Below, one piece after another: positions 9,051 to 15,442 of a stretch of DNA of 38,329 nt. The DNA is taken from positions 1-38,329 of the IMG/VR virus record IMGVR_UViG_3300030419_002248; one strand, given 5' to 3'. A program made the translations under genes and the position numbers. The notes under the pieces were generated by a model. It had not been told where the DNA came from. It searched no databases and worked only from the letters and a program-made list of their open reading frames with translations. Source of the stretch: a virus. Every line of letters starts with the position of its first letter. Within the stretch, counting starts at the first letter, position 1.

Positions 9051-9236
9051 TTACTTACGTTGTTTATATTTTTCATTTACTCTCCTCCCTTGTTTCATTA
9101 TTAATGAATTGTATAATTGATTTAGGTTATCAAGATGATTTAAATCTCTTTCATCTACAATCGCACCCTGTTTCTCTATTTTATCCTCTAGGTAACTGAT
9201 AGATTCTTCTACTTCGTTTAATGTCATTTCACTCAT
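9051..9236 (-). CDS. Small coiled-coil hypothetical protein
   Basis: 61 residues; ATG preceded by AATAGGAGAATAAAT. It is predicted helical and charged throughout (MTLNEVEESISYLEDKIEKQ...), with a basic C-terminus. No recognisable domain. Confidence 0.55.
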   Translation of the reverse strand: MSEMTLNEVEESISYLEDKIEKQGAIVDERDLNHLDNLNQLYNSLIMKQGRRVNEKYKQRK

Positions 9237-9238
9237 AT

Positions 9239-9493
9239 TTATTCTCCTATTTCACTTGATAAATCAATATCATTAATTTTTTGATTACTTTCTATTAGTC
9301 TTAATATTCTTGATTCAGCTTTATCTCTGTATTCCTTATCTTTTGGTTTGTAATCCCAATGTATATCTATATCTTCTCTATCATTTCTACTATTATGAGA
9401 TATGTGTACATTAAAATGATACTTATCATCTATTGTACCAAATATTGATTTATTGTTTATTGTTGATTCAAATTGTATATTCATTGGTGTCAT
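9239..9493 (-). CDS. Hypothetical protein
   Basis: 84 residues from the ATG at 9493 (MTPMNIQFES...), which has AAAGGAG six bases upstream. The ATG at 9499 touches that site and is unlikely to be used. The body looks beta-rich with alternating charged and aromatic residues (KYHFNVHISHNS, DIDIHWDYKPKD), and the last 25 residues are helical. No family recognised. Confidence 0.55.
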   Translation of the reverse strand: MTPMNIQFESTINNKSIFGTIDDKYHFNVHISHNSRNDREDIDIHWDYKPKDKEYRDKAESRILRLIESNQKINDIDLSSEIGE

Positions 9494-9645
9494 TTCCATC
9501 TCCTTTTTTTCTCTCTATTTATTAAGACATTTAATCTGCTTCTTAGTATGTCTGAAGATTTTCCTTGATTTTCTAATTTAGATATAAGAAATTTATATAC
9601 ATCTTTTATATTATTTTTACTCATATTGTTATTATGTGACTGCAT
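9490..9645 (-). CDS. 51-residue basic microprotein
   Basis: The ATG at 9645 directly follows the TAA of the upstream gene, and AAAAAGGAGACATAA provides a ribosome site. The protein (MQSHNNNMSKNNIKDVYKFL...) is helical and ends KKRRWK. Its 3' end contains the ribosome site of the next gene. No function can be inferred. Confidence 0.55.
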   Translation of the reverse strand: MQSHNNNMSKNNIKDVYKFLISKLENQGKSSDILRSRLNVLINREKKRRWK

Positions 9646-9978
9646 TTATGTCTCCTTTTTATTATCTATGTATTTCTTGTTTTGATCTGCAAGGGTTTGT
9701 GTCTTCCCATTCCAATGCCCATCTCCCCACCACCATCCATTGCCATGCTTATCAAATAATTTATTCTTATCTTTAAGATATTTAGCATTCTTTAGCATTG
9801 TATTTATGCCTTTAGGATAAGGCCATTTCCAATGTCTAGCAGTCTTTCTATCTCTTTCTCTTTTTTCACTAAGACATTTTTTACATGTTGCATAGTAGAA
9901 TTGGGGATTATCTTTTTTATTGCTAAATAGAGATATAGGCTTTATTGTGCTACATACTTTACATCTTTTCTCTTCCAT
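9646..9978 (-). CDS. Zinc-finger protein (two CxxC knuckles)
   Basis: 110 residues. C6-x2-C9 (CKVCSTIKPISLF) and C32-x2-C35 (CKKCLSEKR) form a treble-clef-like finger of the kind found in phage HNH-related or recombination-associated proteins. The complete HNH catalytic signature is not evident, but GWWWGDGHWNGK supplies extra aromatic and histidine residues. The start overlaps the preceding stop as TAATG. A DNA-binding role is likely; nuclease activity is uncertain. Confidence 0.55.
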   Translation of the reverse strand: MEEKRCKVCSTIKPISLFSNKKDNPQFYYATCKKCLSEKRERDRKTARHWKWPYPKGINTMLKNAKYLKDKNKLFDKHGNGWWWGDGHWNGKTQTLADQNKKYIDNKKET

Positions 9979-10205
9979 TATATAAACCTACCTTCTAATT
10001 CTTTAATATTATAATCAGGGTAAGCTGCGTTAATAGACATAGCTAATTGATTATATTGATAAATTGTTAAGTCTGCTAAATCACTGACTTGTACTTCATC
10101 ATAACCATATAATTGGTCGTAACAATATATTAGTTCATTATTCTCTACATAATAATATCCTTCTATGCTATCTACTTTTATATTAATTTTTTTTGATTTG
10201 TCCAT
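9978..10205 (-). CDS. Hypothetical protein, acidic
   Basis: 75 residues, ATG preceded by AAGGAGAAGAA. Tyrosine-rich and acidic (VDSIEGYYYVENNELIYCYD), suggesting a small beta-sheet domain followed by a helix. No family recognised. It overlaps the upstream zinc-binding gene by 28 bases. Confidence 0.55.
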   Translation of the reverse strand: MDKSKKINIKVDSIEGYYYVENNELIYCYDQLYGYDEVQVSDLADLTIYQYNQLAMSINAAYPDYNIKELEGRFI

Positions 10206-10597
10206 TTCTTCTCCTTATTATACCAATATTTTATTGATTCTTCATGCTCAGGCCCTATTAAGTATGTATTAAATACTTTTTTCATTATTTTCTTATTCTC
10301 TCTATACCATTTTTTATATTCTGGTTTATGTTTTCTACATAAAAATACTTTCATAGGTAATCTATCGAACCATTTTGGTAATTGAACCTGATTATTTCCA
10401 TTACCATCAAATCGTATTTTACATACTATACATTGCTTAGTTGTAAATCTAACTGCAGCATTATTTGAGCCTTTCAAATTACCGTTATAACTGTCTGGTG
10501 AAGCATTAACATTATACCATATGTCATACTTCATTAATTCATTATACCAATCGTTCTCTTTAAACTTACTTTTATAGGCATTATTTAATTTTTGCAT
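10178..10597 (-). CDS. Zinc-binding hypothetical protein (CxxC...CxxH)
   Basis: 139 residues, ATG with AATAAGGAGAATTA upstream. C56-x2-C59 and C87-x2-H90 bracket a loop with VQLPKWFDRLP, a plausible zinc knuckle; the C-terminus is basic and aromatic. The gene lies directly behind a long structured leader (10598-10798), so its translation may be controlled by RNA folding. Function unknown. Confidence 0.55.
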   Translation of the reverse strand: MQKLNNAYKSKFKENDWYNELMKYDIWYNVNASPDSYNGNLKGSNNAAVRFTTKQCIVCKIRFDGNGNNQVQLPKWFDRLPMKVFLCRKHKPEYKKWYRENKKIMKKVFNTYLIGPEHEESIKYWYNKEKKWTNQKKLI

Positions 10598-10798
10598 TAA
10601 TTCTCCTTATTTTATTAGGGGACACTTTCATGTAAGGTATAAATAAGTACTTCTTTGCTTTTATTTGTATGAAAAATAGTGTATATGTAATAGTACAAAC
10701 ATTTAAGTATCCCCTAAAATTTAGGGCAGTAGGTTCGCCAACCTTAAAAGATATCTTACCCACTGTATTCAATAGTTAATAAAATCCCTCACTGCCCT
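10598..10798 (-). ncRNA. Structured leader RNA with mutually exclusive stems (riboswitch-like candidate)
   Basis: This gap is dense with complementary arms. P1 pairs 10791-10798 with 10723-10730 (AGGGCAGT/ACTGCCCT, perfect). Inside it lies hairpin 10731-10744 (AGGTT, four-base loop, AACCT). A second element, CCCTAA/TTAGGG (10712-10726), shares bases with the 3' arm of P1. P2 pairs 10705-10716 with 10616-10627 (12 pairs, one G-U), shares bases with that second element, and lies just before the ribosome site of the next gene. P1 plus P2 therefore competes with the middle hairpin, the layout of a riboswitch or attenuator. No known riboswitch class is recognised. Confidence 0.5.
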
Positions 10799-10994
10799 AT
10801 AAATAATTTTCGTATTTCCCTAAAGCTAAGTGATATGTATCAGGAGATAATCTTTTAACATTACCTTCCTTGCATCTTTTAGCCATCAATCTAATATGTC
10901 TCATAAAGTCTTCTCTTATCATATTCATGCCTTCAGCAGACATCTGTATCCCTTCATCATTAAAGACTTTTTTTACTTTACTTACTTGTACCAT
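10797..10994 (-). CDS. Possible histone-fold (HMf/NF-YB-like) small protein
   Basis: 65 residues, ATG with AATAGGAGGATAAT upstream. The sequence lines up by eye with archaeal histones: a short helix (SKVKKVFNDEG), a loop with M-S-A-E, a long central helix (about residues 20-43), a basic turn (NVKRLSPDT) in the place of the R-K-T-I-K-A-E-D loop, and a final helix (YHLALGKY). The length equals a single histone-fold unit. If correct it would bind DNA as a dimer, possibly organising replicating phage DNA or acting in transcription. Another three-helix DNA-binding protein is the alternative. Confidence 0.5.
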   Translation of the reverse strand: MVQVSKVKKVFNDEGIQMSAEGMNMIREDFMRHIRLMAKRCKEGNVKRLSPDTYHLALGKYENYL

Positions 10995-11003
10995 ATTATC
11001 CTC

Positions 11004-11171
11004 CTATTCACAAGTTTCACAAGATTTTCCATATATTTCTTCTTGTTGTTTTGATTTATATTCTTTAATCTTCTCAAGAAATCCTTCAAAATCTTTCTTA
11101 AGCTGTCCTTCTAAAGAATTTATTATTTCTATTATATTATCTTCTGTTAAGTTTACTTTGTATTTTTCCAT
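11004..11171 (-). CDS. 55-residue hypothetical protein with C-terminal CxxC
   Basis: ATG at 11171, stop ten bases before the histone-like gene. Helical and charged (MEKYKVNLTEDNIIEIINSL...), ending in CETCE. No clear ribosome site: the region upstream is a long inverted repeat (11182-11241), so translation may depend on that structure. Function unknown. Confidence 0.5.
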   Translation of the reverse strand: MEKYKVNLTEDNIIEIINSLEGQLKKDFEGFLEKIKEYKSKQQEEIYGKSCETCE

Positions 11172-11181
11172 AATTATGAGT

Positions 11182-11241
11182 AAGAGGATGAACTATATTA
11201 GATGAACGAGGTATAATGAGATGACTATAGTCCACCCTCTT
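11182..11241 (-). promoter_or_regulatory. Long inverted repeat in early-operon gap (leader element, copy 1)
   Basis: Arms 11182-11197 and 11226-11241 are complementary over 16 bases with two G-U pairs. The element contains the palindrome GACTATAGTC. A related element lies at 13764-13830: both share, on the minus strand, a GAGGG-type outer arm, CTATAGTC, ATTATA and CATCT in that order. It precedes the 55-residue gene and follows the DUF932 gene. Read on the plus strand it contains TATAAT, so an antisense promoter cannot be excluded. Confidence 0.5.
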
Positions 11242-11251
11242 TTAATTTCCT

Positions 11252-11974
11252 TTATGCTAGTACTAGCTCTTTATGTAATTTAATATGACGATTTAACATT
11301 TGATTAGGTGGTGATGATTTTAATGCCTCAGTACATGCATTATAGAAAGACCACATATTCTTATCTTTAAAGTCCTCATATTTTGAATCCTTCCATTCGC
11401 TTTTAACAATAGGAAGCTGTCTTGGTGTTAAGACTCCATTACCATATAGCAGTCCTAACTTTTTATATGCATCAGAATCACTCATAGGAGTACTAGCCAT
11501 TTCATTGGTTAGTTTATCCATATTTTTCCATTCATTATCAGCACTTTTCATGATTCTCATTAACATAATTTCCATATCATCTTCAACATTACCTGTATGT
11601 TTTCTAAGATATGTAACTTGATCTCCTGAAAATGCAAGATTATCACATACAAATACATGCATTCCAGCAGCTAAACCTATAGATGTAGATTTATCATAAC
11701 TATTTCTACCTCCAATAGTTAATCCATTTCTAGCACCTTCTAAACCATAATTCAATGTAAAGAACATATGCTTTCCTTCTCTCCCTAATCCGAAATTAGT
11801 ACTTTCAAGATTGTATCCTTGAGGTTTTAAGAATATATCTCCTGAATGCATAGTATTCATTACTAAATCATAGTGTGACACAGGTTTATATGTCCTTGTT
11901 TCTTCTGGAAGCTCAATAGTCTTTAGAGATTCTAGCTCTACTAACTCAGCTCCACAATGTAACATCAAACTCAT
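11252..11974 (-). CDS. DUF932-like phage protein
   Basis: 240 residues, ATG with AAAAGGAGAAGAGAA upstream. Residues 86-118 contain GGRNSYDKSTSIGLAAG, then FVCDNLAFSGD, then RKHTG, matching the core pattern of the DUF932 family (rNSyDks, aaG, vCdN, F, kHt). Members are common on phages and plasmids, next to replication or anti-restriction genes; their biochemical role is not established. Here it lies immediately downstream of the primase-helicase (18-base gap), which points to DNA metabolism. Confidence 0.75.
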   Translation of the reverse strand: MSLMLHCGAELVELESLKTIELPEETRTYKPVSHYDLVMNTMHSGDIFLKPQGYNLESTNFGLGREGKHMFFTLNYGLEGARNGLTIGGRNSYDKSTSIGLAAGMHVFVCDNLAFSGDQVTYLRKHTGNVEDDMEIMLMRIMKSADNEWKNMDKLTNEMASTPMSDSDAYKKLGLLYGNGVLTPRQLPIVKSEWKDSKYEDFKDKNMWSFYNACTEALKSSPPNQMLNRHIKLHKELVLA

Positions 11975-11992
11975 TTCTCTTCTCCTTTTAGT

Positions 11993-13747
11993 TTAAAGTA
12001 TTCTACCTGTTCTATTAGTATCAACTTTTAATTTACAATTCATTCTTTCTTGTTCTCTATTCTTTATTGTAGTAAGCTCAAGATATTCTATAATACCACT
12101 ATCATTTGGTCTTATAGGTCTTAAGGAAAGAATTTTATTGGCATTATAGGCTACTCTAAAAGAACCTGAAGGAGCTGCTATATTAACATCTCCATGAAAA
12201 GCACTTTTAGATAATTCCCAAACACCTATTACTACACATTTTAGGTCATTAGCTAGATTCATAATACCTTCAGATATATCTTTATCTTTAGATATTTCAT
12301 CTCTAAATCTAGATTTCATTAAACCACAATGATCAATGAATATTACTTCAGGTTCAAATTCCATTGCCTCTAGTCTACGTTTAATTTCCCAAGGATAACA
12401 ACTTTGGTAATCAAATCTTATATGTTCCATATTAGGCAGGCTTCTCTTACCTTTCTTGTAATTTTCTTTTAATTGATGTTCATTCCATCCATTATGTATC
12501 ATTGATAGTCTAGCACCTATTTGTCTTGGAGACATCTCAAATTCCATAAAATAGGATTTTTTCTTTAAGTTATTTAACCAATTTAATAATAACATTGATT
12601 TCATTGACTCTGGAGGAGCAATAAGTAATACAGTTTCTCCTGGATAAACAGGAAATTCTTGTTGATACATATTGCCTATATCTACTGGATCTCTTTCTTC
12701 ACTAAAGAAACTTATTAATTCATCTTCCAAATCGCTAATATTTGTTTCAGACATGCTCTTTTTAGCTTGAAATATCTTGCAATCTGGTGAACAAAATCTA
12801 TCTTTAATTTCAGAAAAGCATCCAAAATGATACCCTTCTCCTTTATTAGCATTATATACAGAATGAAGAATCTTTTCCATCTCACTAGGCTTAAAAGGTT
12901 TATCATTAGTATCTAATACTGTATCCCTCCAATGCTCCATAAATGCTCTTACTGCACTTTCGGGATATCTTTGTCTTAAGTGTGAACCAAGAGTTAAAGC
13001 TGCCTTATGTCTAAATCCATATGGTGCACTTTCCATTAATCTTTGAATACAAACATACTCATTATTTAAAGGACCTGTACCATGTTGTTTAGTGGTTACT
13101 TTATTCTTAGGTAAACTTTTTCTAACATCGAAGATAGGATCTGTCTCTAATTCTTCATAGTCAAATCTATCTCTAGGTTTAATTGCAAATTTATGCAACC
13201 ATTCAGTATTAATATCATTAATCTCAGATATTTTTACTGGAACTTTCCAATAACCTGAAGAAAGCTTCTTTGTATTAGGAACTCTTATTAACCTTACCTT
13301 ATCTATAACAAGAGGATCTGCATATTCATATATTCCTTTCTTATTTAAAGTATGTTTAACTTTAAGATTTAAGTCAGCACAAGGTTCCCATTTAAAGGCA
13401 GTGCTTGAAATATGTATATGAAATCCCTTCTCTCCTGAAAAGTATGTTTGCAAAGGTATGTCTAATAAGTCAATTAAAGCTAAAGCTAAACTTTTTGCTT
13501 GATCTAAATTTGACCCATCTACATCAAATATAAACTCATCAGGCATATAAAGTAATCCTCTATAACCTGATAATGTTTTATTTTCTTTTACAAAACTTAT
13601 TACTTCTTCATCATAGTCCCATAACGACATAAAAGTGTCACTATCTATACCATTAAATGAAGATATTTTACTTATAGGAAAGAAGTGGTGGCGATTTGAT
13701 AAGGATAATGCGAACTCTTTGTAGATTTGTTTTATTTTTGTACTCAT
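11993..13747 (-). CDS. Primase-helicase fusion (AEP-type primase plus RecA-like helicase)
   Basis: 584 residues. The N-terminal domain has archaeo-eukaryotic primase signatures: FDVDG (D75, D77), SGEKGFHIHIS (104-114), and R154 in VRLIRVPNTKK followed by SGYWKVPV. Next come a helical linker and a zinc-like cluster (C310, C319, C323 in FGCFSEIKDRFCSPDC). The C-terminal RecA-fold domain has Walker A APPESMKS (377-384), a variant lacking the usual GxGK glycines, Walker B VIFIDHCG (468-475) and a GVWELSKSA sensor-like segment. It should make RNA primers and unwind the fork. SSB-like and Sak4-like genes lie immediately upstream. Start supported by CTAAGGAATAAT. Confidence 0.85.
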   Translation of the reverse strand: MSTKIKQIYKEFALSLSNRHHFFPISKISSFNGIDSDTFMSLWDYDEEVISFVKENKTLSGYRGLLYMPDEFIFDVDGSNLDQAKSLALALIDLLDIPLQTYFSGEKGFHIHISSTAFKWEPCADLNLKVKHTLNKKGIYEYADPLVIDKVRLIRVPNTKKLSSGYWKVPVKISEINDINTEWLHKFAIKPRDRFDYEELETDPIFDVRKSLPKNKVTTKQHGTGPLNNEYVCIQRLMESAPYGFRHKAALTLGSHLRQRYPESAVRAFMEHWRDTVLDTNDKPFKPSEMEKILHSVYNANKGEGYHFGCFSEIKDRFCSPDCKIFQAKKSMSETNISDLEDELISFFSEERDPVDIGNMYQQEFPVYPGETVLLIAPPESMKSMLLLNWLNNLKKKSYFMEFEMSPRQIGARLSMIHNGWNEHQLKENYKKGKRSLPNMEHIRFDYQSCYPWEIKRRLEAMEFEPEVIFIDHCGLMKSRFRDEISKDKDISEGIMNLANDLKCVVIGVWELSKSAFHGDVNIAAPSGSFRVAYNANKILSLRPIRPNDSGIIEYLELTTIKNREQERMNCKLKVDTNRTGRIL

Positions 13748-13763
13748 ATTATTCCTTAGTTTA

Positions 13764-13830
13764 AGAGGGGTTACTTATGGATATAGAATTAATCAGATGT
13801 TGTTTATAATAAGACTATAGCAACCCCTCT
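13764..13830 (-). promoter_or_regulatory. Inverted repeat upstream of primase-helicase (leader element, copy 2)
   Basis: Arms 13764-13772 (AGAGGGGTT) and 13822-13830 (AACCCCTCT) are perfectly complementary. The inside carries TATAAT (13805-13810) and GACTATAG (13813-13820) on the plus strand, in the same order as copy 1 at 11182-11241. It fills most of the 98-base gap between the SSB-like and primase genes, which otherwise holds only the primase ribosome site. Confidence 0.5.
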
Positions 13831-13845
13831 ATATGTATGTACTAT

Positions 13846-14394
13846 CTAGAAGGGTGCTGCCTCTGAAGTCATTGTTCCATTAGAAGATTGTTGTTTAGTC
13901 TCCAACCATTTTCTATAAGAATTTTCAGCATTAGCTTTCCAAGAGTTAACATCTTGCTCTGTATAAGTTAGGTGCTCACCTTCACTTACAATAGGAGCTG
14001 GATCTCTCCATCCTCTAATAGCAGTTTTTTCTTCACCATTACTACTTATATATTTACTTTCATAGTAAAATATATTAATAGACATTCCAGCTAATAAAGA
14101 GGCATCATCATCATAAGTAATAATTGGACTTCCTTCCCCATTATCAAGAACTTCTTGTATTCCTGTATGTGAAAATCTAAACCAATTACAAATACGAAAC
14201 TCTTGCTGAGTTTTAGTATTCTTAGCTTCATAAACTCTTATGTTAAACCATTCTGGGTGTTTATCAAAGTATATATCAATATATTTATTCCCATTATAGT
14301 CACCATACTTAGCTTTACTTATTGTTGCTTCTTTCCATCCAGGACTAAGACTAAATCCTGATGGTTTATTTGCAGTTATTGTTCTAATTGCCAT
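13846..14394 (-). CDS. Single-stranded-DNA-binding-like protein (OB-fold/DUF669-like)
   Basis: 182 residues, ATG with TAAAGGAGAAACGA upstream. The N-terminal 125 residues look beta-rich (ATISKAKYGDYNGNKYIDIYF...), in keeping with an OB-fold. A variable linker follows, and the protein ends SEAAPF, like the acidic D-x-P-F tips of bacterial SSB. It lies between the Sak4-like ATPase (11-base overlap) and the primase-helicase, where phages usually encode their SSB or DUF669-type protein. Sequence identity to known SSB is not obvious, so the call rests on context, length and the tail. Confidence 0.6.
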   Translation of the reverse strand: MAIRTITANKPSGFSLSPGWKEATISKAKYGDYNGNKYIDIYFDKHPEWFNIRVYEAKNTKTQQEFRICNWFRFSHTGIQEVLDNGEGSPIITYDDDASLLAGMSINIFYYESKYISSNGEEKTAIRGWRDPAPIVSEGEHLTYTEQDVNSWKANAENSYRKWLETKQQSSNGTMTSEAAPF

Positions 14395-15136
14395 TCGTTT
14401 CTCCTTTAATTAATGTAGACAAACTTTTTGTTTTGCCAGTACCAGGTTTACCAAGAATAAGAATCTTACAATTATCAAATCCTTTCTTCTTAGCAACATC
14501 TAAAACTAATTGATAGTCTTGAGGTATAGCATCATCTAGTAAATCAGTTCTATCTTTAGCATTAGCATATCTTGGAGTATGTCTTGTTCTCCACATATAT
14601 ACATCTTTACCTTTCTCTTTCTTAGTAAATGTATAGAAAACAAAATCAAACCATTTAGATATATCATCTTTAGTAGAACCATCTATATATGGTATTTCCT
14701 CATTTCCTTCATCCATAGATTGAATTTTAGTATGACAAGTTAATATTATTACACCTGGTATTCTCATTAACCTCTCTAATAAATCATCTAATTGCATCTT
14801 TAGTTTTCCCCAGTCTTGCATTTGCATTCCTGGTCTAGTACCAACAATTTTTCTTTGTAACTTTTTAGATAACTCTGAAAATGTATCTATAACAATACCA
14901 TCTATTTCAACATTTTCTTTTAACACTTTCTTATGTTGAGTTTCTACGATATTAATACCAGCGATATCTTTATTAACAGTAAAGGTTCTATCTTCATATA
15001 ACTGACCTATAGTGCTATAAAAGTTATCCCATGTATCTATCTTAAGTGGTGGGAGCCCAAGCATTTTATGGACACGACTCTCCCCACCGAGAGTTTTTGA
15101 ACCATCTTCGGTGTCAAAAAGAAGGATTCTCTTCAT
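14384..15136 (-). CDS. Circularly permuted RecA/Sak4-like P-loop ATPase
   Basis: 250 residues, ATG with AAGGAGAAGTAAA upstream. The body matches phage AAA_24/Sak4-type recombination ATPases: FDTEDGSKTL at the N-terminus, Walker B DGIVIDTFSEL (79-89), MQDWGKLKMQLDDLL, the sensor strand ILTCHTK (131-137), and WRTRHTPRYANAKDR. In those proteins the Walker A loop comes first. Here it is last: CKILILGKPGTGKTKSLSTL, with GKPGTGKT at 229-236, about 15 residues from the end. The segment before it (DVAKKKGFDN) reads like a normal N-terminus of the family. The chain thus looks cut after the P-loop helix and rejoined the other way round. Expected role: single-strand annealing or recombination in replication. 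Confidence 0.7.
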   Translation of the reverse strand: MKRILLFDTEDGSKTLGGESRVHKMLGLPPLKIDTWDNFYSTIGQLYEDRTFTVNKDIAGINIVETQHKKVLKENVEIDGIVIDTFSELSKKLQRKIVGTRPGMQMQDWGKLKMQLDDLLERLMRIPGVIILTCHTKIQSMDEGNEEIPYIDGSTKDDISKWFDFVFYTFTKKEKGKDVYMWRTRHTPRYANAKDRTDLLDDAIPQDYQLVLDVAKKKGFDNCKILILGKPGTGKTKSLSTLIKGETNGN

Positions 15137-15137
15137 T

Positions 15138-15314
15138 TTACTTCTCCTTTATTTTATTTATATAAACTTGTAATCTATTTTGGTAGATATCTAAAGATTT
15201 TTGTGTTACTTGATATCCTTTTGGGGTGTGATTACCTATTCCTATAGAAGAATACTCTAGAAATAGTTTTAAATATTCGGAGGCTATTATACTGTTAATT
15301 CGTTCAATATCCAT
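15138..15314 (-). CDS. 58-residue hypothetical protein
   Basis: ATG at 15314, stop one base before the ATPase start, so the two are probably co-translated. Predicted two helices joined by GIGNHTPKGY (MDIERINSIIASEYLKLFLE...). There is no clear ribosome site upstream and no recognisable family. Confidence 0.5.
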   Translation of the reverse strand: MDIERINSIIASEYLKLFLEYSSIGIGNHTPKGYQVTQKSLDIYQNRLQVYINKIKEK

Positions 15315-15346
15315 CACCGAATATACTAATACTTATACTTTTAGAC

Positions 15347-15421
15347 AAGGAGAAAAGCTTATATTTCACTCTTCTCCTTATCTATTTTTTGTCGATTAGT
15401 ATTACCTGAGTATTACCTCAG
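15347..15421. repeat. Inverted repeat and tandem 11-mer in the gap before the 58-residue gene
   Basis: The 128-base gap 15315-15442 holds no gene. Arms 15347-15354 and 15372-15379 (AAGGAGAA/TTCTCCTT) form a hairpin. Next to it, AGTATTACCTG (15398-15408) is repeated at once as AGTATTACCTC (15409-15419), and CTGAG/CTCAG (406-410/417-421 within 15406-15421) forms a small palindrome across the junction. A repressor site or leader control element is possible; no known site is recognised. Confidence 0.45.
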
Positions 15422-15442
15422 TCTTCCCTTAAAATGATGATT

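Noticed and set aside
10581-10772. A 63-codon frame starting at TTG across the leader gap
   Set aside because: No ATG, no ribosome site, unlikely composition, and the same bases form several long complementary stems; it is better explained as structured RNA.
10723-10798. tRNA-like element: 76 bases closed by an acceptor-like stem
   Set aside because: The internal hairpin has a four-base loop, there is no proper T-loop or D-arm, and no anticodon arm can be formed on either strand.
11212-11230. T7-like promoter resemblance (TAAT...ACTATAG)
   Set aside because: Spacing differs from the T7 consensus and between the two copies, and no T7-type single-subunit polymerase gene is seen here.
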